Below are positions 1 through 9,109 of a DNA stretch of 64,000 nt, one piece after another. The translations under genes and the position numbers were made by a program. The notes under the pieces were generated by a model. That model had not been told where the DNA came from. It made no database searches and saw only the letters and a program-made list of their open reading frames with translations. Source of the stretch: Cyanophora paradoxa (Eukaryota; Glaucocystophyceae; Cyanophorales; Cyanophoraceae); the NCBI GenBank assembly GCA_004431415.1, contig QPMI01000089.1, forward strand, positions 124,001 through 188,000, in the 5' to 3' direction. Each line of letters begins with the position of its first letter. Position 1 is the first letter of the stretch.

Positions 1-365
1 CCATTCACACTCAGTCCAGTCCCAATCCATGCCCCTCCACTGTAAACTTGAAAAGCCGCCGAATTCCTATCAGCCGGATTAAAAGCCGTTTTGGAATCCT
101 GTTGACCTTCATATAGATATTCTTTGGTGACCAGCCCCGAAGATATTGCGGGTCGATTAGATACGATCATTTGAGTAGCTTTAACGAGTCCATCAATCTT
201 GTCAGCTCTGAGTTCTTTGACTCTGAGTATGCTTTGGTCATTAAAAGAATCGGTTTTCGCTGTCTCAGTCGAAGGATGGCTCGGAGATAAATCATAGACT
301 GTGTGTTGGACATTATGGACAGCACTTGCACTCAAAGAAAACACAGGCGTGAATACAGTTGACAT
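1..365 (-). CDS. Viral protein of unknown function, 3' end outside window
   Basis: An open frame starts with ATG at 363-365 and runs leftward off the window without a stop, so at least 121 residues are visible. It begins MSTVFTPVFSLSASAVHN. I recognise no family. A central stretch (RVKELRADKIDGLVKATQMI) resembles the short beta-strand repeats of tail-fibre or trimeric spike proteins, and the gene lies directly behind a fibre-like gene on the same strand, with its start 21 bp beyond that gene's probable stop. A virion-surface role is inferred from position only. Confidence 0.5.
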   Translation of the reverse strand, partial: MSTVFTPVFSLSASAVHNVQHTVYDLSPSHPSTETAKTDSFNDQSILRVKELRADKIDGLVKATQMIVSNRPAISSGLVTKEYLYEGQQDSKTAFNPADRNSAAFQVYSGGAWIGTGLSVN

Positions 366-386
366 CTTTTGATTGTTCTTTACTTA

Positions 387-1849
387 TTAAGCGAGAATAT
401 TATTGTTTTGGAGAGGTCCGACAGCAATCCAATGGAGTTTAAGGGTGCGATTGCTTTGGATCACACTGTTATAATTGATGTCCGAGTAACAAGTGAATAT
501 CGCAATCCAAGTGAATTTATTTTTGAACCCAATGCGATTTCCGAACTGATATTCAGCAGAGAGATATATGCTATTGGTGAAATCGACACTTGTTAAAATA
601 ATACTGTTTTCGAGAGTAGCAGTAATTACAGGATCACTAAAAAATGGGTTGAGAATGTAACGGTTCCCGATACTGTGGTAAAATCCCCTTTGTAATAGAC
701 TCCGGCAGGAATTACTACATCCATTGTCCCTTGTTGCACATATGCATTTGGATTCACATAACTACCGAAATTCGTGAGCAACTCGATGCTGTGATTGTGA
801 GTAGGTGGCGAAGTGGGTGTGTTAATTAAATCGTCATAGTTCCCGCTTGTAGCCACAGCATGCAAGTTTGGTGTATTAACTAAATCTGTATAGCTCCCAC
901 TTGTAGCCACAGCATGCAAGGTCGGTGCAATAGGGGTGTTAGTTAAATCGTTGTAATCACCACTTGTGGCAACAGCATGCAAATTCGGCTTAGTAAATAA
1001 CCTATCCCATGTCCCATTGAAAGGGAGTGTAGATTCTGATATAATTACACCTTGATCAATCCAACGAGGTATATAGCTTGTGAAATCGGGAGGATTTACA
1101 AGATCATAGTAATTTCCTGTGTATGCTACACTACTCCAAGTCGGCTTCTGAATGATATCACTCCACTTCCCACTAAATCCCGCCGGCACATCTGTAAGCT
1201 CTTTATAGCTCACCTTTTGCTTCGGTATAGACAGCTCAATGGGTGAGAATGCACCCGAAAGGCGATTTTCAGAGGTGAAATACATAAGACTTTGACTGTT
1301 AGGGAACTCATCCACGAGATTAAAGGTGAAATTCGTGGGCAATTCGAGTCGACTAATTGGGGTGTTGTCGCCCAATATAAATTCGGCACCTGTATGCACG
1401 ACCGGGTTTCTTTGGATATACATATTTGATGCACCTATTACAGGTGCTACTATGGGCACATCCGAATTAACGAGATTGCAAGTGATGGAGAAAATGGTTT
1501 TGGGGGCAAACAGATTGCAATCAAAGGTAATCGTGGCGGGATCAATAGTAGGATCGACATTTGAACAGATCTGAAACATCCACCCACCCACACAGTTGCA
1601 ATTTAAATTGCGAAAGGCTGTGCCTGCCATTGCATCCACATAGCCGATCCCATTTGCAATGTCATAGATGTGACCAAACTCGTAACCGAAAAGGTCATTC
1701 CATAGGTTAGAAGCCATAGCTCCCATCACATAGCCTTTCATATTAACGATCAGATCATTGGATTCACTGGGTAGATCTTTATGGGTGATGTAGAATTGAT
1801 TTTCCAATACAGCATTCTTTACTGTCGTTTCTACTATGGGTTCCGTCAT
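387..1849 (-). CDS. Tail-fibre-like virion protein with a frameshift near its C-terminus
   Basis: The chosen start is the internal ATG at 1849 (MTEPIVETTVKNAVLENQFY). A longer frame to 1948 would overlap the gene upstream. The protein carries three copies of a LHAVATSGxYxDLxNTP unit (about 860-990), a pattern typical of phage and algal-virus fibre shafts, plus related units such as WSSVAYTGNYYDL. The annotated frame stops at 626, but another frame stays open from about 650 to a stop at 387-389 and reads as a plausible beta-rich fibre C-terminus. The switch is best explained by one missing base in the A/T run at 641-646. It probably binds receptors or decorates the capsid. Function is by pattern only; the exact family is unknown. 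Confidence 0.65.
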
Positions 1850-1877
1850 TATTTCTCTATTAAGGCATTCTACAAAA

Positions 1878-2943
1878 TTAAGGTCGCATCGGGAGAAGCT
1901 CGTATGTTCTGCCCTCTCGCTGTGCCATTTCCGCCATAAAGTCTGCATTATCTTTTATTATTGATTCAGCCCTTCGTTCTGCTCGCGATTTTTTGGGTGC
2001 TGCCCTACTTGCTGGTGGTTGATCAGTTCTCACAACACTTAGACCATTCCCCTCGGCTGACCTCACCTCTAACCCCACATCTCCTTCGGCTGTTTGGGTC
2101 ACATTCATCTCTGGTGCCGAATATTTATTCCCTGCACCTGCAATGACCCGATCACAACATGCACAACATAAAGCCCGAAATTTGTATGCAAGTATACCCC
2201 CGAATAAAGTAATAACAGGCACAACCACAGCAATAACTATCAGTCCTGGATCGACACCACGACCCACGGGCTGGTTTGTAGGATTTGAGGATTATTAGGT
2301 GTCGTGTTTGGATCTGGATTAGTTGTAGGGGATTTTTCGAATCGGGATCTGGCTTAGGTGTGTTTGGATTGGGATCGTTTGGTGGCGGTTCTGTCGACCC
2401 TGCTAATGATGTCGGCGCTGTGTATGCATTCGCAAACACGATGGGAGCCGTTGCTGGATTTCCTGTTGAAGACCCTGTAATTGCACCATAGGTATCTGAC
2501 AGGTATTTATATAATTCCTTTGTCACAGGCGGATTGCTCACAGATCGGCACACCCAAATATTGCATGTAGTATCATAGACTGTGTCCCTGATAAAGGGCG
2601 GTAGAGCCGTCCCACTGAATGACTCAAAGAGCCCATTTCGCGATAGCAACCTATGGGCTGCATCACAGTTCCCACCCTCGAAATATTTGGTAGCCGAAAT
2701 TGCACCTTGCACATAAATATTACATGTCGAGTGCATTCCAATGTTATTTAGGTTGGGAGTGTATCTATCATCGAGCCGGACAGTGCACACCCATGGGGAA
2801 GCGGTTTTAATATATTTCTTATCGCCCACTTCGATGACATCTGTATTTGGGTGGCTGTCAAGCTGAGTCCAAACAGCATCATACCTGAAAGTGTAATAAA
2901 CTAAGAGCCCATCAGTAGAGGATGTGAAAGCAAAGAAGGTCAT
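1878..2943 (-). CDS. Membrane-anchored virion protein, two probable frameshifts
   Basis: The N-terminal part from ATG 2943 (MTFFAFTSSTDGLLVYYTFR) is a beta-rich ectodomain with a TCNIYVQGAISA segment like one in the neighbouring fibre gene. It leads into a Pro/Asn/Asp linker, then in a different frame a hydrophobic helix (LIVIAVVVPVITLFGGILAY), a cysteine cluster (CCACC, possible lipidation site) and a charged tail ending ELLPMRP. The frames connect if single bases are missing in the A/C run near 2325-2335 and the A run near 2285. The frame is also open upstream of 2943 through the stop of the 2982-5195 gene, so both could be one very large anchored fibre. Topology (outside N-terminus, inside C-terminus) is inferred. 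Confidence 0.55.
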
Positions 2944-2981
2944 AAAGTCGGTGGATCCAAAGAAGTCAGCATTGGTCGATG

Positions 2982-5195
2982 TTAGGGTGACTCTGGATAG
3001 CTCATGTTGACAGTCTCAGAAGGATATGGAATATAGGAGGTGTAATTGCGATTGAAAAGATAATAGTGAAATCCATCTGAGACATTCGAGTGAGTGGGCA
3101 AGGTGACTGTTAAGGTCTTACTGCGATTCTCAAACGTGTTCTGTATGACAATGTTGCAAGTATTAATATATCGAGAATCGAAAAAGTAATTATTTGTGAC
3201 ACTGTTATTGATCAGAGTCGCATTGGTTCCATTAAATACGAAATTCTGCCCATTTATTCTCGTAGTATGGAGGTCGGTCACATCGAGAGGATACCTAATT
3301 TTCAAGCGATCTTCGGGGTCGAATCGTGGAATAGTTCCTGTTGCCTTCCAACTGATAGTAAAGGGAGGAGAAAGGGACACAGGTGGGATTGGAGTAAGAT
3401 TAAACTTCGCAAAATATAATCCAACAGGATATCCTGACAGAGCATAGGTCACTGTTGCATTTCCGACAAGTGTAAAGCCGGTTGTTGTTATATTTGTGGC
3501 GACAAATGGAGAGTAACCAAGGGGCGCATTGTTGAGAGAGGTAGATGATCCATTATTGATCACATACAAATTCGTATCTGTTATTTCAATAGTAGGAGGG
3601 GAAACAAAAGGTGTCTCAAATGTGAAATTAAAATTCGCTGGAACCCCTGCAAGGTATCTATATGTTGATGCTGATATCTCGGATGCCTGGAATACTTTGC
3701 TTCCCCTCTGCACTACATTACTTGTGTCTTTCACATTGTGGTAGGATATACTGGGAGTGGGGGAGAGCACCAACGAAATAGCATCTGGTAAATCAGACTT
3801 TGTTATATACAGTTCTCTGAGAAACTCCTTTCTAAAAGGGGCGGTCAGTTCTCCAATAGTAGCCGATGATCCTGCGACCACAATATTACAGGTGTTTGCA
3901 TTCAAAGAATAAACTGTGTTCCACCTTAAAGAGTTCGCCCCAAGATCCAAATTCTGTGAGAAGGGCACGATATTGCTACCCTGTAAATCGCGGTAAATCT
4001 TTACTCTGGGTTTGCTATCGAAGACAGGGGTGACATAATTGATAGTAAGAGTGAAGCTCACATTTGCTATGCTGTTTAGTGAAGAGTTTCGGATGGTAAT
4101 TAAATTACTAAGATTGATAAACGAAACCTGGAACCCTGTGGAGGTGATATTATGGACATATGCTTTATTAGATTCATTAGTGTAAGTAACATTGTTATAG
4201 TAAACTGTATGATCGACCAAGGTCACAGTAGGTAAAGCCTCGAAACCTGTGACACCCAATTGACCCCATGTAAATGTATAGGTCGGGCTATCAGCATACA
4301 CCACATAGACTTCGAGCCCTGCGATCTTTTGAGGGTAACCTGTGACCTCGTAGGTCTCAGTTCGCGAAACTGAGCGGGAAAGATTGCTGTTAAAGTCATT
4401 ATAGCTGATCAGAGCTCTCTCATCAGTGGGTAAATCACTGGGTCGGACTGACTGATTGAAAGGCAAGATTATGTTACTTGTTTTTGAGGTCGTGCTATAA
4501 AGGTAAGTCGTGTGCAAGTCATCAAACCACCCATCATAGGCATACACATTGAGCCATTTCTTAACAGCATCAGTGTTAGATTGCCCGAGATTAAATTGAT
4601 GATCGAGCAAAGGCACCAAATCGCGGGATAAATACATGATCGCATCAGTGATGGTGATTGCACCTGTTAAAACAGCGAGCCCTGCCGTGTTTGCTGCGGT
4701 AGCAATTGATAAACCCGAAATTTCGAGATCCTGGGCTACATCTCGCTCGTTTCTTGTGAATCGCTCACTATAAAACTCCTTTACAAGGTCGACCCCCATG
4801 ACATCAATTAAATGCGGTCGGGTCAGAGTGATATTGCTTGTGATTCTCTGCGAATATTTAACAGGATCCCATTCGACGACAGCTGTCAGTGGGATGGGGC
4901 GGGCTTTATTGATTTCGTGCTGAAAGGTTCTCACTGTGGGGAAATTGCTGCCAAAGAATGCAACAGGTGAGCCCCCATGATATATTACGAGGGCTGAGTT
5001 ATCAGTGCCATAGGTAAAAGGGAGATTGCTGGTGATATCAATATATTCAAGGTTACTCTGATTTAATAGAAAGTCTTTTACCACAAGGTTCGAAGATATG
5101 GTCACATTGGAAGCGGTAATGTTACTGCTGAGCTCGAAACCGTCATCCAAATACAAGGTTTCCCGAGTGATAAAGGGGAGATTCGTGATACTCAT
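2982..5195 (-). CDS. Large fibre/adhesin-like virion protein
   Basis: A 737-residue intact frame from ATG 5195 (MSITNLPFITRETLYLDDGF). It is rich in Asn, Ser, Thr and beta-branched residues with very few charged stretches. It repeats modules seen in tail-fibre proteins: an L-G-x-x-S/N-x-x-x-x-x-W-N/L-x-x-Y unit occurs twice (FNLGQSNTDAVKKWLNVYAY and DLGANSLRWNTVYSL), and NTCNIVV / NTCNIVI strands recur. No enzyme motif was found. It lies between the membrane-anchored protein and a minor capsid gene on the same strand. Attachment to the host cell is the likely role. The last codons before the stop may follow a frameshift, because the frame of the next gene is open across 2944-2990. Confidence 0.65.
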   Translation of the reverse strand: MSITNLPFITRETLYLDDGFELSSNITASNVTISSNLVVKDFLLNQSNLEYIDITSNLPFTYGTDNSALVIYHGGSPVAFFGSNFPTVRTFQHEINKARPIPLTAVVEWDPVKYSQRITSNITLTRPHLIDVMGVDLVKEFYSERFTRNERDVAQDLEISGLSIATAANTAGLAVLTGAITITDAIMYLSRDLVPLLDHQFNLGQSNTDAVKKWLNVYAYDGWFDDLHTTYLYSTTSKTSNIILPFNQSVRPSDLPTDERALISYNDFNSNLSRSVSRTETYEVTGYPQKIAGLEVYVVYADSPTYTFTWGQLGVTGFEALPTVTLVDHTVYYNNVTYTNESNKAYVHNITSTGFQVSFINLSNLITIRNSSLNSIANVSFTLTINYVTPVFDSKPRVKIYRDLQGSNIVPFSQNLDLGANSLRWNTVYSLNANTCNIVVAGSSATIGELTAPFRKEFLRELYITKSDLPDAISLVLSPTPSISYHNVKDTSNVVQRGSKVFQASEISASTYRYLAGVPANFNFTFETPFVSPPTIEITDTNLYVINNGSSTSLNNAPLGYSPFVATNITTTGFTLVGNATVTYALSGYPVGLYFAKFNLTPIPPVSLSPPFTISWKATGTIPRFDPEDRLKIRYPLDVTDLHTTRINGQNFVFNGTNATLINNSVTNNYFFDSRYINTCNIVIQNTFENRSKTLTVTLPTHSNVSDGFHYYLFNRNYTSYIPYPSETVNMSYPESP

Positions 5196-5213
5196 TTGTA
5201 ATATAAGATTATT

Positions 5214-6187
5214 TTAACCCGATAGCACCTCTAATATAAAGCTGTGATTAACGCCATTAAAGTTGACTACATTATTGTAGGCGTCGAGCCATTTAATGGT
5301 GAGGGTGTCTATGTCATAAGCCTGATCGTGGGAATTAAAGAACTCCACAGTATCGATTCTGCGGAATGTCAGGTAGTAAACAAACGATCCCAAGGGGCTG
5401 GTCAGTGGAATCTTAGCGAGGTTTGCATTTCCGCCCTCATCTGTCTTTGCTGCCACCATATACCTGTCGTAAAAGGGAGTAAACTCTTTAATTTGTAGGT
5501 AAACATAGGGGGTCGGATTTAAATTGATCGCATTCGGGAAGGTCACTGCATTGTATAGGAATTTCTCGGATATTGGTAAATTAGGCGGGAATATTGAGCG
5601 ACCCTCGAATGCTTGCAAGAATGAATACTGCAAGTGGAATGGGGTCACATCAGCATACGAGACCTGATAGTGAGGGCTTCCTTTTTCTGCGACTGCTGTT
5701 TGGTAAACCTGCCCTTTGACCATTCCATGGAATCGTGCAAAGTCGTCATAAGCACAGCTCAGTGTTAGAGGAATGCTTGAATAAAAGGTGAGTTTCATTG
5801 TCGCTGGATTATAGAGCCACTTGTAGTAAACTGTGACGCTTTCGCTTGTGAGAGGGTTTACATCGACAAAGCTGCCCGAATAGCCTAAGTTCTTATTACC
5901 ATATCCCCAAATCGCTGGGTGTAGTTCCCAATATCAGGGAAAGGGGAAAAGGTGATGGTGTTCGTCATTCCCTGTATGGTCACGCCTCTGGAATTATCGG
6001 TGACAGCATAAATCGTGTTCGGGAGCTCGGCACTCGCAATGCGCACCCCTTTTACGTTCAGAAGTCGCTGAGAAAGCTTTACTGTATATTCTCCCGGGTG
6101 CCCTGCACTGCGCTCAATAGAATCGATATTAACATTGACCCTCGTAAACTTGCCATTATAGAAATCGTTAACTGGCTTCCGAATCAT
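5214..6187 (-). CDS. Minor capsid (penton-like) protein, copy A, frameshifted
   Basis: Starts at ATG 6187. The first ~100 codons carry the N-terminal signature of penton-like minor capsid proteins of polinton-like viruses: an S-I-E-R-S box, EYTVKLSQRLLNVKGVRIAS, then ELPNTIYAV. That frame stops at 5885, but a second frame is open before it and continues through 5798 to 5214, ending in the family's characteristic tail: YVYLQIKEF, AKIPLTSPLGSF, a DTLTIKWLD strand and VNHSFILEVL. One missing base in the C/G run at 5905-5908 would link the two. The homologous divergent gene at 6215 has the same architecture, so this is a paralogue pair. It is expected to form pentameric vertices of an icosahedral capsid. 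Confidence 0.7.
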
Positions 6188-6214
6188 TTTTATTTCCTAT
6201 TAATAAAGAATAAA
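6188..6214. promoter_or_regulatory. Very short divergent promoter between minor capsid paralogues
   Basis: Only 27 AT-rich bases separate the start codons of two oppositely oriented minor capsid genes, so transcription control for both must sit here or inside the reading frames. The sequence contains TTTTTATTTCC and AATAAAGAATAAA, which resemble AT-rich boxes upstream of other genes of this element. This is an inference from spacing; no transcription start is visible. Confidence 0.4.
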
Positions 6215-7500
6215 ATGCGCGAGTATCTCAGCATCAGTAGCCGTGATCGATCAGAGGGCTCGGCTCATTCCTATAAGGTGACCCTTCCAAAGCAATACCA
6301 CAATGTGAAGAGCATCGCTGTGCGACAGATCGAATTTTCCAACACGATTCCGACGGTTCCAAGCCCTCAATTCTATACTGAGATCGGGGAGACGAAAGCC
6401 GAGGATGCTAATACGATTTTCATATCCTTTCCTTACCGATTTTCGAGCGGTCAGCTGAATGGTGCCACTCAGGAAATCAGAGATTCACAGGCAACTGCAA
6501 TATACGAAGCATACAAAGCGATAGATTTCGGCGACCAAGGCAACTATATACCGCCTGATTACCTAAACACTTTCAGAAGATATACCCGATACAGGGACGT
6601 AGCAATTACGATCCCTCCTGGCACATACTCGACTGGAACCGACCTTGCCACTGCAATCGATAACATCTTAACGAAAAATGGAACTGGCAACTACATCAAG
6701 GATATGATCGACACAAAAATTAATCCAAGCTACGCATCGACAGGGGAACCTTTTACCCGGTGGTGAGATGCCGTTTTGAGAGCACATTAAATGCCATATG
6801 CTTTTATTCGAGTGATTATGTCTACATAGCTTTCACTAAATATGGTCCGAGTAATGCCACTGGGTCTACTGCGAATGAAAGAAAGGTGCTCGCCTATCGC
6901 ACGATGACTCTTCTCGGGTTTACATCGATCAGAGAGAATATAATGATAGATCAATACAACGGATCGGGCTATACAGCCTTTGCTGGGAGTGGTGTCGTTT
7001 ACTCAGCTGGTGATGCATTCCGCAATTATAATTCGACGGCTCTGGTCTTAGGCATAGCCGGAGGCACTGCCCCTGATTATACACCGGATAATGCAATAGT
7101 TTTAAAGATCACAGAGCCGGACTGCTCGCTTTTTACGACATGCACCGAGGCTACTAATGGATTCCTCGCTAAGATCCCGATTTCGAAAGGCACAGCCTAT
7201 GCTGATGCTGAGCTAATTAATTATGGGGCGGATGCTTTCACGAAATACTTTAACACCCGCCTCTCCTTTGATAGTTTAACCGTTCAAATTCTCACGGAGA
7301 GCGGTTATAGGTATTTCCTCGGAAGCTGTGAGCACACATTCATTTTGGAAATTACTATGGGAGTGGATGAGCCCGACGACGATTTACAGCGCATTGTTAA
7401 TAAGGGATTCGCGAAAATGCTCTATGAGGACTACCCGCATTGCGGCAATTTAACGAATGCGTTGAGCGGGGTGGCTGTAAAAAATAATCCGTTCTTCTAA
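6215..7500 (+). CDS. Minor capsid (penton-like) protein, copy B, frameshifted
   Basis: The start is ATG 6215 (MREYLSISSRDRSEGSAHSY). An open frame begins earlier but overlaps the divergent gene and has no support. The N-terminus shows the S-S-R-D-R-S box, SYKVTLPKQYHNVKSIAVRQ and EFSNTIPTV, then ITIPPGTYSTGTDLATAIDN. The frame stops at 6764-6766. A second frame from about 6760 continues to 7500 with the family tail: AKIPISKGTAY, SFDSLTVQIL, EHTFILEITMGVDEPDDD. One missing base in the CCCGG run at 6756-6760 accounts for the break. It is a paralogue of the gene on the opposite strand. It directly precedes the major capsid gene, as expected for a structural block. Confidence 0.75.
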
Positions 7501-7530
7501 AATAAATTTCTCAGCGGAAGATAAAAACGA
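7499..7530 (+). promoter_or_regulatory. Promoter-like box of the major capsid gene
   Basis: AAATAAATTTCTCAGCGG followed by an A-rich stretch ends four bases before the capsid start codon. A near-identical AATAAATTTCTC lies just before the gene at 11053. This looks like a capsid-class variant of the TTTTCTC..TTA.AGTAA box found before the replication genes. Confidence 0.5.
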
Positions 7531-7533
7531 AAT

Positions 7534-8982
7534 ATGGATCCCACGACCTCGCTTAGCCGCCTCACGCTCAAATCCGTCCTCGAAACCCCGGAGGATTACA
7601 AGAGCATGCTTTTGGATCGCGGATTTATCGTGGGTGTGGACAAACAATTCAAGCCTTCTCGTGTGGAGGTGCTCCCAATTGCGGATCCCGGCAATCTGTT
7701 CTCCTCTACTGGTGCTACCACTCGTGTGGTCTTCTATCTCCCTCGCTACAATTGGTGCAATGGTATTAGCCTCCAAGTTACCATCCCGTCGGCGAAGGCG
7801 CTAACTGCCATCGCCAAGACCTCTGCTGACTGCTCGGCTGATCTATTCAACACTGGATTCGTCCGCGGGCTTCCTGGCTCGTTTGTTCAGCGAGTCAGCA
7901 TTAAATACGGGTCGTATGAGCAAATTATTCCGGCTGAGCGCCTGGTAGATTACGCTTTCCTGGCTAACACTCCGGCTGAATTCGACCAAAAGAAGCGCAA
8001 GCATGGGCTGCATCTCGGACCGAAGGTAGAGGGCGGCAACCAAGCTGGCGGCATTTTTACCATGCGAATTCCGAGCTTCCTCGATGCTGGCGTGCCCATC
8101 GGTGCGCTCCCATCCGAAATCGCGGTCGAAGTATATTTCCAAACCCCTGCGCTGCTCGAAACTGCGGCGGTTCCTGGCGTTTACGCTCAGAATAACGCTG
8201 CTGCAATTACTGCGACCAATTCTACTGATGGCGAGACAACGCTTGCTCAAGCGGCTGCTTTCGGAAATATTAAGACCTTAGCTCACTCGGGTGCCACTGC
8301 GATTTTCGATAGTGCGGCTCTCACACCTACACCTGCACTTGCGAATCTGGAAATGACGACCCCTCGTATTGTTATGGACGCTGTTAACATCGATGAGGAA
8401 ACGATGGGCGAAATCATTACTCGTGTTAAGACCTCTGGCATCGCCATCCCCTACACTGATATTCAGTTTGCGGATTATACCGGTCTTGCTCTCGGCTCTG
8501 GTCTCCGCCTGTCACTATCTCAAATTTCTGGGCTTGTTTACGCACTTGTTGTCAAGGTTCGCGACGAAAACACACTCGGCGATAATAAAGGAGGGCACTC
8601 TACTGTCCGCACCCTTGCCTTCGATGATAATGTCGTGATGCAAGTTCTAAATAACAACAATTACCTATATTCCAACACTGGTGTCCCGCTGCAATCCGCG
8701 GCTATGGAGCTCGCCGATAAATTCAAGATGACTAACTGGATCGATAGCAACAAGCGCCCCATTTACACTGGCTTCTGCTTTGCTCTCGATGGTAAAGCGG
8801 CGCTCAAAGGTGAGAAGGCGACTGGCTACGTCGATCTAACGCAATCAGCGTCGAGCTTCCTGCTGCTCACACCAAATGGCACACCCCTCGCCACCTGGAC
8901 AAAGGTCGGTGTTCAGATCTCGGCTTACTGCCACAATATTCTTGTGATGAATGCCAATGGATTGTCAAAAATTTCAGCCTAG
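7534..8982 (+). CDS. MCP: Major capsid protein, double jelly-roll type
   Basis: A 482-residue intact protein starting MDPTTSLSRLTLKSVLETPE. Its length, the absence of a signal peptide, and the pattern of beta-strands match major capsid proteins of polinton-like viruses and virophages: FLPR-like strand YLPRYNWCNGISLQVTIPS, an RVSIKYGSYEQIIPAERLVD strand, then FTMRIPSFLDAGVPIGALPS and VEVYFQ before the second roll. It follows a minor capsid gene and is followed, after an endonuclease gene, by the packaging ATPase. Trimers would build the icosahedral shell. GC content and codon use look higher than in the fibre genes nearby, possibly reflecting strong expression. The fold is inferred from sequence pattern, not from alignment. 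Confidence 0.8.
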   Translation: MDPTTSLSRLTLKSVLETPEDYKSMLLDRGFIVGVDKQFKPSRVEVLPIADPGNLFSSTGATTRVVFYLPRYNWCNGISLQVTIPSAKALTAIAKTSADCSADLFNTGFVRGLPGSFVQRVSIKYGSYEQIIPAERLVDYAFLANTPAEFDQKKRKHGLHLGPKVEGGNQAGGIFTMRIPSFLDAGVPIGALPSEIAVEVYFQTPALLETAAVPGVYAQNNAAAITATNSTDGETTLAQAAAFGNIKTLAHSGATAIFDSAALTPTPALANLEMTTPRIVMDAVNIDEETMGEIITRVKTSGIAIPYTDIQFADYTGLALGSGLRLSLSQISGLVYALVVKVRDENTLGDNKGGHSTVRTLAFDDNVVMQVLNNNNYLYSNTGVPLQSAAMELADKFKMTNWIDSNKRPIYTGFCFALDGKAALKGEKATGYVDLTQSASSFLLLTPNGTPLATWTKVGVQISAYCHNILVMNANGLSKISA

Positions 8983-9109
8983 TTTGCATAGAGAATCAGA
9001 AACTGGATTCATTTTTACAATATCTTTCAAATATATGAAAGTGCGAGCCTTCAAAAAATGACAAAAGTATTTAAAGGTTAATTCACTACAAGGATATTAA
9101 GAGATCGCA
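8983..9109. other. Short intergenic spacer after the capsid gene
   Basis: An AT-rich spacer containing ATATCTTTCAAATATATGAAAG, a short imperfect palindrome (about 9029-9050), and the leader of the endonuclease gene. It could act as a terminator or promoter; nothing is decisive. Confidence 0.3.

Noticed and set aside
369-596. 75-residue plus-strand ORF
   Set aside because: It lies opposite the probable frameshifted C-terminus of the fibre gene and has no promoter box or recognisable protein sequence.
6098-6214. N-terminal extension of minor capsid copy B
   Set aside because: It overlaps the divergent paralogue completely and adds sequence unlike the family; ATG 6215 matches the family start.
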